This document shows positions 42,196-51,143 of a stretch of DNA of 64,000 nucleotides, piece by piece. Where the stretch lies: positions 620,001 to 684,000 of the forward strand of contig CBDCAI010000004.1 in NCBI GenBank assembly GCA_965213845.1. Direction: 5' to 3'. The DNA is from JBBROS01 sp965213845. GTDB taxonomy: Bacteria; Pseudomonadota; Alphaproteobacteria; Acetobacterales; Acetobacteraceae. The notes under the pieces were generated by a model that saw only the letters and a list, made by a program, of their open reading frames with translations, did no database searches and was not told the DNA's origin. The first letter of the stretch is position 1; each line of letters starts with the position of its first letter. A program made the position numbers and the translations under genes.

Positions 42196-44591
42196 GCCGG
42201 TGCTCCAGATGCAGGCGGCTCGGCAACAGGGGTCTCGGCAGGCGGCGGCGGATTCGTGCTCAGCACCCGATGGCTGGTGAACGGGCTCTCGATCGCCTGG
42301 TCGTCGAACGCCACCTTGATCCGCCGGTTCAGCTCCCGCCCCACCGCCCACCGGCTGGAGGGTTGGGTCTTCAGCCGGATCCGCATGATCCAGGCCATGT
42401 CCACGAACTTGTCGACGCCCATGACATCCAGCGGCTCCAGCACGATGTTCTGCCAGTCTGCTTCCTGTCGCATGGTCTCCGCCACCTCCTTCAGCACGGT
42501 CACGATGTGGTCCGGCTCCTCGTTCAGCCCGATGCTGACGTCCAGCACGGCATAGCCATAGTCCCGCGTCTGGTTCGTCACCGTCGTGACCGCGCTGAAC
42601 GGGATGATGTGCACGGCCCCGTCGATGGCACGCAGCCGGATCGTGCGGATCGACAGCGCCTCCACCGTGCCCGACAGCCCGCCCAATGTCACCACGTCGC
42701 CCACCTGCATCGTGTTCTCCAGCAGCAGGAACAGCCCGGTGATCAGGTCCTGCACCAGCTTCTGCGACCCGAAGCCCACCGCGATGCCCACCACCCCGGC
42801 CCCGGCCAGCAACGGCGCGATGTTCACGCCCAGCTCGTCCAGCGTCATCAAGGCGACGACCAGCACGATCGTGACCAGCAGCACGGTCCGCAGCATCGGC
42901 AGCAGCGTCCGCAGCCGGCCGGCGCGCGCCAGCTGCGCCGACTTGCTCAGCCGGACCAGGTGCAGCTCGATCGACGAGTTCACCCCCTCCCACACCAGGA
43001 CGGCCAGCAGGATCGTGACCCCGATCAGCAACAGGGCCGAAACGGACCGCCGGCCCAGCCCGTTGGTCGAGAACCAGCCCAGGAAATCGAAGCCCCAGAC
43101 CTCCAGCAGCGCGACGGAGGTCGCGACGCCGATGAACGTCATCAGCGCGGTCCGCAGGACGGGGTAGTAGGCCTGCGCACGGTCCGCGAACCCGGGCGCC
43201 CGGACCGCCACGGCCGGCCAGGCCCGCGCCCGGTCGAGCCCGCCCAGCAGCACGATCGCCACCAGGCGCGAGGTGATGGTGACGGCGGCCGTCACCATGA
43301 AGAAGTGGACGAGGCGGACATACCCGTTCCGCAGCTCCACCGCCCAGACCAGCCAGAGCGCCATGATGTAGAAGATGGCGACCAGGTGCCATATCTCGGC
43401 CACCCGGTTCAGCACCGTCGCCCAGGCTCCCGTCGCGCCATGGCGGGCCCGGATCCGCCGGGCGACCGGCTCCCGCGCCTGCAGCACGGCAACAACCAGG
43501 CAGACGTGCATGGCCAACGCGAACAGCTTGATCAAGGCGTCGTACGCCGTCCGATACATCGCGAACTGCAGCCCGATGCCGGCCAGCGCGTAGCCGGACA
43601 CCATGATGAGGGTGATGCGCCTGACCCACCGCGTCAGGAACGCGGCAGCCCAGTCGGAGATGTGCAGCAGCCGCAGGCGTGGGGTCGCTGCCGAAACCAG
43701 AAGGGCGGACACCACCAGCACCAACCGCCCGACCACGTAGCACTGCACGACCAACAGGATGGTGCCGCGCGTGGTCGGGAGCATGCCGAGCCGGGTGCCC
43801 AGCAGCGCGTTCGCCACGACGCCGAACATCGCGATCGGCACCAGGTCGAGCACCAGCCGGCCCAGCAGGAACGGCAGCCGACGGAGCGCGGCAACGGCGC
43901 GGTTCAAGCGCAGCGAGCGTTCGTCCACACGCTCGGTCTCGCCCGCCTCGGCGGCTTCAAGCCCGGACACGTCCGTGGGCGAGCCCTCATGCAACGGCAC
44001 ATCGGCACCCGGCGCCTCCATGCCGCGTGCAGCGCCGCGGCTCAGCGCAGTCCGCAGGCGCCGCAGCAGCAGGCGGACGGCCCATTCGACGCCGAGCGCG
44101 CCGAGCCCGACGACCACCAGCTTCCATCCTGCGTCCAGCGCCAGGTCGCGCGCCGCCGCGTCACTCCCTTGGCTGACCAGCCAACCCCAGAGCAGCGGCA
44201 GGTCGTTGACCGCCCGGGCCGACGCCATGAACTGCGCGCCCGCCTCCGACAGCCCGGCACTGACCTGGTTGACGAGCTGCGCGCCCAGGCTGTCGGGCTC
44301 CAGCGGCAGCTTGGACGCAGGCTCGGCTCCAGGCGTGCTGGCCCCCGGCGTCGAGGCGCCCGCCTTCGCCACCGCCTCCAGCGTGGCGATCAGCTCGGCC
44401 CGGCGCTTGTCGTCCCGCAGCACATCCAGCGCCTGCTGCGCCTGTTGCGGCGGCAAGCCCTGAGCCGCTGCCGGGACAGCCGCGCCGGCCGCCGGTCTTG
44501 GCGACGGACCCGGCTGCGCAACCGCCCCCCCCGATGCGGCGACGAGGACGGCCAGCAGAAGCGCTGCCAGGCAGGACGGTCGAACGTGCAT
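42192..44591 (-). CDS. Large MscS-family mechanosensitive channel (YbiO-like)
   Basis: This is a 799-residue inner-membrane protein with a signal peptide and a periplasmic N-terminal part resembling E. coli YbiO (LRDDKRRAELIATLE). About ten membrane helices follow, then the MscS pore helix (APLLAGAGVVGIAVGFGSQKLVQDLITG), the beta domain (NTMQVGDVVTLGGLSGTVEALSIR) and the C-terminal cytosolic domain. Such channels release solutes on osmotic downshock. ATG at 44591 starts the signal peptide. It is coupled through an ATGA overlap to a 2OG-Fe dioxygenase. An STPGA repeat lies in the N-terminal linker. Confidence 0.9.
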   Translation of the reverse strand: MHVRPSCLAALLLAVLVAASGGAVAQPGPSPRPAAGAAVPAAAQGLPPQQAQQALDVLRDDKRRAELIATLEAVAKAGASTPGASTPGAEPASKLPLEPDSLGAQLVNQVSAGLSEAGAQFMASARAVNDLPLLWGWLVSQGSDAAARDLALDAGWKLVVVGLGALGVEWAVRLLLRRLRTALSRGAARGMEAPGADVPLHEGSPTDVSGLEAAEAGETERVDERSLRLNRAVAALRRLPFLLGRLVLDLVPIAMFGVVANALLGTRLGMLPTTRGTILLVVQCYVVGRLVLVVSALLVSAATPRLRLLHISDWAAAFLTRWVRRITLIMVSGYALAGIGLQFAMYRTAYDALIKLFALAMHVCLVVAVLQAREPVARRIRARHGATGAWATVLNRVAEIWHLVAIFYIMALWLVWAVELRNGYVRLVHFFMVTAAVTITSRLVAIVLLGGLDRARAWPAVAVRAPGFADRAQAYYPVLRTALMTFIGVATSVALLEVWGFDFLGWFSTNGLGRRSVSALLLIGVTILLAVLVWEGVNSSIELHLVRLSKSAQLARAGRLRTLLPMLRTVLLVTIVLVVALMTLDELGVNIAPLLAGAGVVGIAVGFGSQKLVQDLITGLFLLLENTMQVGDVVTLGGLSGTVEALSIRTIRLRAIDGAVHIIPFSAVTTVTNQTRDYGYAVLDVSIGLNEEPDHIVTVLKEVAETMRQEADWQNIVLEPLDVMGVDKFVDMAWIMRIRLKTQPSSRWAVGRELNRRIKVAFDDQAIESPFTSHRVLSTNPPPPAETPVAEPPASGAPA

Positions 44592-44693
44592 CGGCCGGAC
44601 GAACACCGCTGACCCGGCCAAGTCAAGCATCCGGTCCAGTCCGGGACGGCACCACAGGGATGACAAGCAGGCGGCGTCGACCATCTATCGTCC

Positions 44694-44891
44694 ATGGTCA
44701 CCTTTGTCGCGATCCTGACTGGACTCGCCATGCTCGGCACGCTCGGCACCCTGTTCGCCGGCATGCTCGGCCTGGTGCGCGGTGCCGACGATCCCGCCCG
44801 ATCGAACGCCCTGATGCGCTGGCGCGTCATGCTGCAGGGGGTGGCGCTGGGTCTGTTCGCGCTCCTGCTGCTTCTGCTGAAGGCGCGCTGA
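44694..44891 (+). CDS. HIG1-like twin transmembrane protein
   Basis: This 65-residue protein has two hydrophobic helices (about 2-27 and 46-62) around a polar loop with ARSNALMRWRVMLQG. This matches the HIG1/hypoxia-induced twin transmembrane proteins common in alphaproteobacteria. Mitochondrial relatives associate with respiratory complexes. It lies about 110 bp upstream of etfB on the same strand; in related genomes it often heads this electron-transfer cluster. It is divergent from the MscS-type channel gene. Confidence 0.75.
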   Translation: MVTFVAILTGLAMLGTLGTLFAGMLGLVRGADDPARSNALMRWRVMLQGVALGLFALLLLLLKAR

Positions 44892-45000
44892 GCCGGCCCT
44901 CTGGCGTTTCCCGCGGGTCCGCGATATGGCACGCTGCTGTGCAGCATCGATCCCGCGGGCCTAGAAAGCCCGCCCAGAACCATGAAGGTCATCCGTCATC

Positions 45001-45750
45001 ATGAAGCTACTCGTCCCCATCAAGCGGGTCGTTGACTACAACGTGAAGGTCCGCGTGAAGTCGGACGGGACCGGGGTGGAGACGTCGGGCGTCAAGATGT
45101 CGATGAACCCTTTCGACGAGATCGCGGTCGAGGAGGCCGTCCGTCTGAAGGAGAAAGGGGTGGCCACCGAGATCATCGCCGTCAGCATGGGCGTCGCCGC
45201 CTGCGCCGAGACCATCCGGACCGCGCTCGCCATGGGCGCCGACCGCGGCATCCTGGTGGAGACCGACGTGGAGCTGCAGCCGCTCGCCGTGGCCAAGATG
45301 CTGAAGGCGCTCGTCGACAAGGAGCAGCCCGGCATGGTCATCATGGGCAAGCAGGCCATCGACGACGACATGAACGCCACCGGACAGATGCTCGCGGCCC
45401 TGCTCGGCTGGCCGCAAGGCACCTTCGCCAGCAAGCTGACCGTCGAAGGCGGCACGCTGACCGTCACCCGCGAAGTCGATGGCGGGCTCGAGACGCTCCA
45501 GCTCGATCTTCCGGCCGTGGTCACGACCGACCTGCGGCTCAACGAACCGCGTTACGCCAGCCTCCCGAACATCATGAAGGCGCGCAAGAAGCCGATCGAG
45601 ACCTTGAAGCCCGAGGCGCTGGGCGTCGATCCCGCGCCGCGCCTGAAGCTGGTGAAGGTGTCCGAGCCGCCGAAGCGGCAGGCGGGCATGAAGGTCGGCT
45701 CGGTCGCCGAACTGGTCGCGAAACTCCGCACAGAAGCGAAGGTGATCTGA
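45001..45750 (+). CDS. etfB: Electron transfer flavoprotein subunit beta
   Basis: This 249-residue protein is the beta subunit of ETF, which accepts electrons from acyl-CoA and other dehydrogenases and passes them to ETF-quinone oxidoreductase. Landmarks are KRVVDYNVKVRVK, SMNPFDEIAVEEAVRLKEKG, the AMP-binding GKQAIDDDMNATGQMLAALLGWPQ and VVTTDLRLNEPRYASLPNIMKARKK, the recognition loop. It is 2 bp from etfA and makes an operon with it and hbd. Confidence 0.97.
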   Translation: MKLLVPIKRVVDYNVKVRVKSDGTGVETSGVKMSMNPFDEIAVEEAVRLKEKGVATEIIAVSMGVAACAETIRTALAMGADRGILVETDVELQPLAVAKMLKALVDKEQPGMVIMGKQAIDDDMNATGQMLAALLGWPQGTFASKLTVEGGTLTVTREVDGGLETLQLDLPAVVTTDLRLNEPRYASLPNIMKARKKPIETLKPEALGVDPAPRLKLVKVSEPPKRQAGMKVGSVAELVAKLRTEAKVI

Positions 45751-45752
45751 CG

Positions 45753-46691
45753 ATGGCATCCCTGGTCCTGCTCGATCATGAGAACGGCGAGATCAAGCAG
45801 CCGTCCCGCAGCGCGGTGACGGCGGCGAGCAAGCTGGGCGAGGTGCATGTCCTCGTCGCCGGGCACGGCCTGGGCCCGGCCTCGGCGGCGGCAGCCAAGC
45901 TGGCCGGCGTGACCAAGGTCCATGTTGCGGACAGCCCGGTGTTCGAGCACGCGCTGGCCGAGCCCCTGGCCGCCCTGCTGGTGCAGATGGCCGGCCACCA
46001 CGATCACATCTTCGCGGCCAGCACCGCGATCGGCAAGAACGTGATGCCCCGCGTCGCCGCCTTGCTGGACGTGCAGCCGATCAGCGACATCTCCGCCGTC
46101 GACGGGCCCGACACCTTCGTCCGGCCCATCTATGCCGGCAACGCGCTGGCGACCGTCCAGTCGAGCGACCCGAAGAAGATCATCACCGTCCGCGCCGCCA
46201 GCTTCGATCCGGTCGCCCCCGAGGGCGGCACCGCGGTCATCGAGGCCGTGACCATGCCGGACCAGGCCGGGCGGTCCCGCTTCGTCTCGGCCGAGCTGTC
46301 TAAAAGCGAGCGGCCGGAGCTGACGGCAGCCCGGGTCGTGATTTCCGGCGGGCGTGGCATGCAGAACGGCGAGAATTTCAAGCTGATCGAGCCGATCGCC
46401 GACCAGCTGGGGGCCGCCGTCGGCGCATCACGCGCCGCGGTGGACGCAGGCTTCGTGCCCAACGACTACCAGGTCGGGCAAACGGGCAAGATCGTCGCGC
46501 CCGACCTCTATGTCGCCGTCGGCATCTCGGGTGCCATCCAGCACCTGGCCGGCATGAAGGACAGCAAGGTGATCGTCGCCATCAACAAGGACGAGGAGGC
46601 TCCGATCTTCCAGGTTGCCGATTACGGCCTGGTCGGTGACCTGTTCACCATCCTGCCGGAGCTGAAGGCCGAGCTGGAGCGCACCGCGTGA
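45753..46691 (+). CDS. etfA: Electron transfer flavoprotein subunit alpha
   Basis: This 312-residue subunit binds FAD. The FAD loop is RVVISGGRGMQNGENFKLIEPIADQLGAAVGASRAAVDAG, then QVGQTGKIVAPDLYVAVGISGAIQHLAGM and VIVAINKDEEAPIFQVADYGLVGD; all are intact. It is encoded directly after etfB and overlaps hbd through a GTGA junction. The operon gives the electron acceptor and one beta-oxidation enzyme together. Confidence 0.97.
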   Translation: MASLVLLDHENGEIKQPSRSAVTAASKLGEVHVLVAGHGLGPASAAAAKLAGVTKVHVADSPVFEHALAEPLAALLVQMAGHHDHIFAASTAIGKNVMPRVAALLDVQPISDISAVDGPDTFVRPIYAGNALATVQSSDPKKIITVRAASFDPVAPEGGTAVIEAVTMPDQAGRSRFVSAELSKSERPELTAARVVISGGRGMQNGENFKLIEPIADQLGAAVGASRAAVDAGFVPNDYQVGQTGKIVAPDLYVAVGISGAIQHLAGMKDSKVIVAINKDEEAPIFQVADYGLVGDLFTILPELKAELERTA

Positions 46692-47617
46692 ACGTCTCCG
46701 GCGCGGTGCTGCCGGGCACGGCCGACCTGAACCAGGCGACGCCCGTGATCGAACGGATCGGGATCGTCGGCGCCGGGCAGATGGGCAGCGGGATCGCCCA
46801 TGTCTGCGCGCTGGCCGGGTTGCCGGTGGTGATGATCGACGCCAAGGCCGACGCGCTCGAGAAGGCGCGCGCCACGATGGGCCGCAACATGGACCGCCAG
46901 GCGGCCCGCGGCAGCATCACCGCCGACCAGAAGATGGAGGCGCTCAGCCTCATCCAAACCTCGCTCGACTACGCCGACTTCGGCGACGTCGACTTCGTCA
47001 TCGAGGCCGCGACCGAGAAAGAGGACGTGAAGCGCGCCATCTACAAAAGCATCCTGCCGCACCTGAAGCCCGGCTGCATGCTGGCCAGCAACACCAGCAG
47101 CATCAGCATCACCCGGCTCGGCGCCAGCACGGACCGGCCCGAGAAGTTCATCGGCATGCACTTCATGAACCCGGTTCCGGTCATGAAGCTGATCGAGGTG
47201 ATCCGCGGCATCGCCACCGACGAACCGACGTTCCAGGCCGTCCAGGCCCTCGGCGCCCGGCTGGGCAAGACGACCTCCGTCTCCGAAGACTTCCCGGCCT
47301 TCATCGTCAACCGCATCCTCGTGCCCATGATCAACGAAGCCGTCTACGCCCTGTACGAAGGCGTCGGCAGCATCACCGCCATCGACACGGCCATGAAGCT
47401 GGGCGCCAACCACCCGATGGGCCCGCTGGAGCTGGCGGACTTCATCGGCCTCGACACCTGCCTCAGCATCATGCAGGTCCTGCACAACGGCCTGTCGGAC
47501 AGCAAGTACCGGCCCTGCCCGCTCCTGGTGAAATACGTCGAGGCCGGCTGGTACGGTCGCAAGACCGGGCGCGGCTTCTACGACTACACCGTCCAGCCAC
47601 CCCGCCCGACCCGCTGA
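46688..47617 (+). CDS. 3-hydroxybutyryl-CoA dehydrogenase
   Basis: This 309-residue NAD-dependent enzyme oxidises 3-hydroxybutyryl-CoA to acetoacetyl-CoA, or works in reverse in PHB/butyrate metabolism. The NAD loop is IGIVGAGQMGSGIAHVCALAG. The catalytic His-Glu pair lies in GMHFMNPVPVMKLIEV, with HPMGPLELADFIGLDT and the terminal GRKTGRGFYDY. The start is a GTG overlapping the etfA stop, with about 20 extra residues before the fold. A shorter start cannot be excluded. It is the last gene of the etf unit; a stem-loop follows. Confidence 0.93.
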   Translation: MNVSGAVLPGTADLNQATPVIERIGIVGAGQMGSGIAHVCALAGLPVVMIDAKADALEKARATMGRNMDRQAARGSITADQKMEALSLIQTSLDYADFGDVDFVIEAATEKEDVKRAIYKSILPHLKPGCMLASNTSSISITRLGASTDRPEKFIGMHFMNPVPVMKLIEVIRGIATDEPTFQAVQALGARLGKTTSVSEDFPAFIVNRILVPMINEAVYALYEGVGSITAIDTAMKLGANHPMGPLELADFIGLDTCLSIMQVLHNGLSDSKYRPCPLLVKYVEAGWYGRKTGRGFYDYTVQPPRPTR

Positions 47618-47627
47618 TCCCCACCCA

Positions 47628-47648
47628 TCCCGGGCCACTCGCCCGGGA
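47628..47648. terminator. Stem-loop between convergent hbd and nitroreductase genes
   Basis: A perfect 8-bp stem (TCCCGGGC with GCCCGGGA) and a 5-base loop lie 11 bp after the hbd stop and 18 bp from the end of the convergent nitroreductase gene. It is symmetric, so it can act in both directions. There is no U-tract. Confidence 0.6.
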
Positions 47649-47665
47649 CGGACGGCCAGGCTGGC

Positions 47666-48262
47666 CTAGCCCTTGTACTTGCCCTCGAACACGATCTCCG
47701 ACAGCGGCTTGCGGGAACTCGGCTCCTCCCGCCCCTGCAGGTATTCGGGCAGGGTGCTCTTGTCACCCTGCCGCCCGATGACGAACGCCAGCTCGACCCG
47801 GTAGCCCTCGGGGAAGCCCAGCTCGGCAAAGGCGCGCGGGATGTCGAACCCGACCATCCCATGCGTGTGCCAGCCCATCTTCTGCGCCTGCAGCGCCGCA
47901 TAACCCCAGCCCGACCCGGCATCCAGCGAATGGCTGTGCGACGGGACCGGCTGGTCCTTGCCCGGCGGGATCATCGTCGAGCTCGAGGCCAGGACCACGA
48001 GCGCCGCAGCACCCTTCGCCCAGCTCTGGTTGAACTCGCCCAGCAAGCTGAACATCGCCTCCCACGCCGGCGTATCCCGCCGTGCATAGACGTAGCGCCA
48101 GGGCTGCGAGTTGTACGAGCTCGGGGCCCAGCGCGCGGCCTCGAAAATCGACATCAGCTCGGCTTCCGGGATGGCCTCCCCCGTGAAGGCCCGAGGCGAC
48201 CAGCGCTCGAGGAAAATGGGTTCGATCGGATGATCGGATGTGCGGTTGCCCACGGTCGTCAT
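47666..48262 (-). CDS. Nitroreductase family protein
   Basis: This 198-residue flavin-dependent oxidoreductase has the family pattern ERWSPRAFTGEAI, EAARWAPSSYNSQPWRYVYA (FMN site) and the GWGYAALQAQKMGWHTHGMVGFD helix. It would use NAD(P)H and FMN. ATG at 48262 is preferred to a TTG two codons upstream. It stands alone on the minus strand. The physiological substrate is unknown; a second, different nitroreductase occurs at 58916-59749. Confidence 0.88.
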   Translation of the reverse strand: MTTVGNRTSDHPIEPIFLERWSPRAFTGEAIPEAELMSIFEAARWAPSSYNSQPWRYVYARRDTPAWEAMFSLLGEFNQSWAKGAAALVVLASSSTMIPPGKDQPVPSHSHSLDAGSGWGYAALQAQKMGWHTHGMVGFDIPRAFAELGFPEGYRVELAFVIGRQGDKSTLPEYLQGREEPSSRKPLSEIVFEGKYKG

Positions 48263-48435
48263 CGCCAAGCTCTCCGTTGTGACTGCCGCCGTTCTATCAG
48301 GTCGCGTCGAGGGCGGGAACGGTGCGCCGGTCTGCCACGATGACCATCCCGCCCTAAGCCCAAGCCACGGAAGGCGATTGGCAGAATGCAGGGCCGCGCT
48401 ATGATCGATCGATCGGGCCGCATCGGGGACGCCGC

Positions 48436-49746
48436 ATGACCACGCCGACCAAAGCCCCAGCTTCGAACGACGCCTATTGGTGGCAGGCTGCGCCGCTCAC
48501 CCGCCTGGCCGAGCGCGCCGTCGAACCCGGCTGCGACGTGGCCATCGTCGGCGCCGGCTACACCGGGCTGTCGGCCGCCATCACCCTGGCCCGCGCCGGC
48601 CGCGCGGTGCACGTGTTCGACAAGCAGAAGCCCGGCGAAGGCGCATCCACCCGCAACGGCGGCATCACCAGCGGCAACCTGCGTCCCACCAAGGAGGCTC
48701 TCGAGTCCCGCTTCGGCGTGCCGGCCGCCACGGCGATCCTGGCCGAGGGCAAGGCCGCACGCGAGGACCTGTATCGCTTCATCGCCGACGAGAAGATCGA
48801 CTGCGACTTCGCGCTGGTCGGCCGCTTTGCCGGGGCCTTCGCCCCCCGCGACTACGACGCCCTCGCCCGCGAAGCCGACCACCTGCACGCGACCCTGGGC
48901 ATCGAGGCCCATGGCGTGACCCGAAGCGAACAGCGGGACTACCTGGGCACCGACACCTATCATGGCGGCGCGGTCCGCATGGACATCGGCGGCCTGCACC
49001 CGGCGAAGTTCCACGCCGGCATGCTGAGGGTGGCACTCGACGCCGGGGTCGTCATCCACGGCGAGACCGCCGTCACCCAGGTGCGGGAGGCCGGCGACGG
49101 ATGGGCGGTCACCACCGCCCGGGGCGTGACCAAGGCGCGTGACGTCCTGACCTGCACCAATGGCTACACCGACCGGTCCGACCGCTGGCTCCGTCGCAGG
49201 CTCGTGCCCATCCGCAGCCGCATCGTCGCCACGGCGCCACTCTCCCCCAACCTGATGGGCGAGCTGATGCCCCGGCGCATGATGTGCACCGAGACCCGGA
49301 AGCTGCATTATTACTACCGCCCCAGCCCGGACGGCACCCGCATCCTGTTCGGCGGCCGCGACGGCACCATCAGCGGCGACCCGGCCTGGGCGACCGAGGC
49401 GCTGCGCCGGGCCATGGTCGACATCTTCCCGATCCTGGACGAGACGCCGCTGGACTACAGCTGGTTCGGCAACGTCGCCATGCACCGCGACATGATCCCC
49501 CGCCTGTTCGCCCATGGCGGCAAGCGGTACGCGGCGGGCTACTGCGGCAGCGGGACCGTGTGGGCGCGCTGGGCCGGGCAGAAGGCGGCGTTCCAGATCC
49601 TGGGCGACGCGGCCGGCGCCTCGGCACTCGATATGCGCCCGCCCGCCGCCGTGCCCCTGTTCAACGGCAAGCCCTGGTTCATGCCTGCCGTCTTCGCCTG
49701 GATGTCCACGCAGGACAAGATGGCCGCGCGGCAGAAGGCGCCCTGA
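48436..49746 (+). CDS. FAD-dependent amine/amino acid oxidoreductase (DAO family)
   Basis: This 436-residue flavoenzyme has the N-terminal Rossmann motif VAIVGAGYTGLSAAITLARAG and STRNGGITSGNLRP (FAD contact). DIGGLHPAKFHAGML, the late LHYYYRPSPDGTRILFGGRDG and the GSGTVWARWAGQKAAF region follow. It resembles PuuB-like gamma-glutamylputrescine oxidases and other DadA-like enzymes. The likely reaction is oxidation of a primary or secondary amine with FAD, but the substrate is not known. It is monocistronic; the DUF2934 gene follows on the other strand. Confidence 0.85.
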   Translation: MTTPTKAPASNDAYWWQAAPLTRLAERAVEPGCDVAIVGAGYTGLSAAITLARAGRAVHVFDKQKPGEGASTRNGGITSGNLRPTKEALESRFGVPAATAILAEGKAAREDLYRFIADEKIDCDFALVGRFAGAFAPRDYDALAREADHLHATLGIEAHGVTRSEQRDYLGTDTYHGGAVRMDIGGLHPAKFHAGMLRVALDAGVVIHGETAVTQVREAGDGWAVTTARGVTKARDVLTCTNGYTDRSDRWLRRRLVPIRSRIVATAPLSPNLMGELMPRRMMCTETRKLHYYYRPSPDGTRILFGGRDGTISGDPAWATEALRRAMVDIFPILDETPLDYSWFGNVAMHRDMIPRLFAHGGKRYAAGYCGSGTVWARWAGQKAAFQILGDAAGASALDMRPPAAVPLFNGKPWFMPAVFAWMSTQDKMAARQKAP

Positions 49747-49753
49747 CGCCCAG

Positions 49754-49915
49754 CTATCCTTCGCCGGACAAGGACGCCTTCTGCTCCTCCTCGTGCTCGA
49801 TCTCCGACCGGGCCTGGTCCCAAAAAGCCAGGTCGCCCCCCGCAGGCCGGCCCGCCTGTTCCCACAGGTAGTAGGCTCGGGTGCGTATCGGCGCCAGAAT
49901 GTCGTCCTTCGCCAT
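49754..49915 (-). CDS. DUF2934 small protein
   Basis: This 53-residue soluble protein matches the DUF2934 pattern: IRTRAYYLWEQAGRPAGGDLAFWDQA followed by an acidic glutamate-rich helix. The ATG at 49915 has GGAG upstream; an ATG four codons earlier is an alternative. Function is unknown; the family is widespread in alphaproteobacteria and often occurs in stress-related regions. It ends 7 bp from the convergent FAD enzyme gene. Confidence 0.75.
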   Translation of the reverse strand: MAKDDILAPIRTRAYYLWEQAGRPAGGDLAFWDQARSEIEHEEEQKASLSGEG

Positions 49916-49982
49916 ACTCCGCTCCATAGTGGCCGTCAGGGACTGCAGCGCGCGCCACGCCCCGTGGTTGCCATGATCTCGG

Positions 49983-51143
49983 CTAACAGGCCAAGGGCCA
50001 CCCGATCTCCGCAAGGATTTCCGCCGTGTGCTGCCCGACCGCCGGCAGGCCGCGCCGTTGCGCCAGCCGCTTCCCGTCCATCGACAAGGGCAGCGCCGGC
50101 AGCTTGATCGGCCGGCCATCGTCCAGCGTCAACGGCACCAGCCCTCCCGAAGCGTTCAGGTGCGGATCGTCGAACAGGTCGACGGGCTCGGCGATCGGCG
50201 CGAACGGCAGACCCAGCGCCTCGCACCGCGCCATGAGCGCCGCCGCATCGAAACGCCCCAGCGCCGCCGCGACGACCGGCAGGACGCGGTCGCGCGCCTT
50301 CACGCGATCGGTCTGGGTCGAAAGCGATGGGTCCGACGCGAGTTCGCCCAACTCGAAGCTGCGGCAGAACAGGCGCCACTGCGTGTCCGTCACCACGCCG
50401 ACGAACACCTGGCTCCCATCCGCCGTCGCGAAGATGTCGTAGATCGGCCAGGCCGGACGCCGCACGCCCATCGGCGGCGGCGCCTGGCCCGACACCACCG
50501 CCTGCGCCATGTGCTGCGCCACCAGCACCGCGTTCGTCTCGAACAGCCCGGCCTGCACGTGCTGGCCCACCCCGGTCCGGTGCCGCTCCTCCACCGCCGC
50601 CATGATGCCCAGCGCCGCGAAGGTCCCGCCCAGGATGTCGTTGATGCTGGACCCCGCCCGCATCGGCTTGCCCGGCAGACCCGTCATGTACGCCAGGCCG
50701 CCCATCATCTGCACCACCTCGTCCAGCGCCACCCGGTTCTCGTAGGGACCCGGCAGGAACCCCTTGCAGCTGCAATAGATCAGCCGCGGGTTCTCGCCCC
50801 GCAGCCGCTCGGACGACAGACCGAGCTTGTCCAACGCGCCGGGCCGGAAGTTCTCGATCAGCACGTCGGCGCGGGCGATCAGGGCGCGCGCGATCCCCTG
50901 CCCCTCGTCGGACTTCAGGTCCAGCATCAGGCTGCGCTTGTTGCGGTTCATGATGGCGAAGAAGCCGCTGCCCGCCCCATGCAGCCGCCGCGTGTTGTCC
51001 CCGGCCGGCTTGTCGCCCTCGCCCGCCGGCTCCACCTTGACGACGTCCGCGCCCAGGTCGGCCAGCATCAGCCCGCAGGCCGGGCCCATGACCATGTGCG
51101 CGAACTCGACGACGCGCAGCCCGGCAAGCGGAGCGGTGCTCAC
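49983..51143 (-). CDS. CaiB/BaiF family CoA-transferase
   Basis: This 386-residue type III CoA-transferase has LAGLRVVEFAHMVMGPACGLMLADLGADVVKVEP at the N-terminus, RNKRSLMLDLKSDEG, and the catalytic Asp near NFRPGALDKLGLS. GPYENRVALDEVVQMMGGLAYMTG follows, and the length is normal. The GTG start at 51143 overlaps the lyase stop (GTGA), so it is coupled to the HMG-CoA-lyase-like gene upstream. Such pairs work in catabolism of organic acids: one partner activates the acid with CoA, the other cleaves the acyl-CoA. The acid is not known. Confidence 0.9.
   Translation of the reverse strand: MSTAPLAGLRVVEFAHMVMGPACGLMLADLGADVVKVEPAGEGDKPAGDNTRRLHGAGSGFFAIMNRNKRSLMLDLKSDEGQGIARALIARADVLIENFRPGALDKLGLSSERLRGENPRLIYCSCKGFLPGPYENRVALDEVVQMMGGLAYMTGLPGKPMRAGSSINDILGGTFAALGIMAAVEERHRTGVGQHVQAGLFETNAVLVAQHMAQAVVSGQAPPPMGVRRPAWPIYDIFATADGSQVFVGVVTDTQWRLFCRSFELGELASDPSLSTQTDRVKARDRVLPVVAAALGRFDAAALMARCEALGLPFAPIAEPVDLFDDPHLNASGGLVPLTLDDGRPIKLPALPLSMDGKRLAQRRGLPAVGQHTAEILAEIGWPLAC

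Noticed and set aside
41482..43743. A 753-residue frame that looks like a fusion ahead of the dioxygenase
   Set aside because: The extra part is the MscS-type channel gene in another frame; the dioxygenase has its own ATG at 42195 with an ATGA overlap.
44927..44943. Sigma-54-like TGGCACG followed by GTGCA upstream of etfB
   Set aside because: The GG-to-GC spacing is 11 instead of 10, and the -12 part is not TTGC; spacing errors abolish sigma-54 binding.
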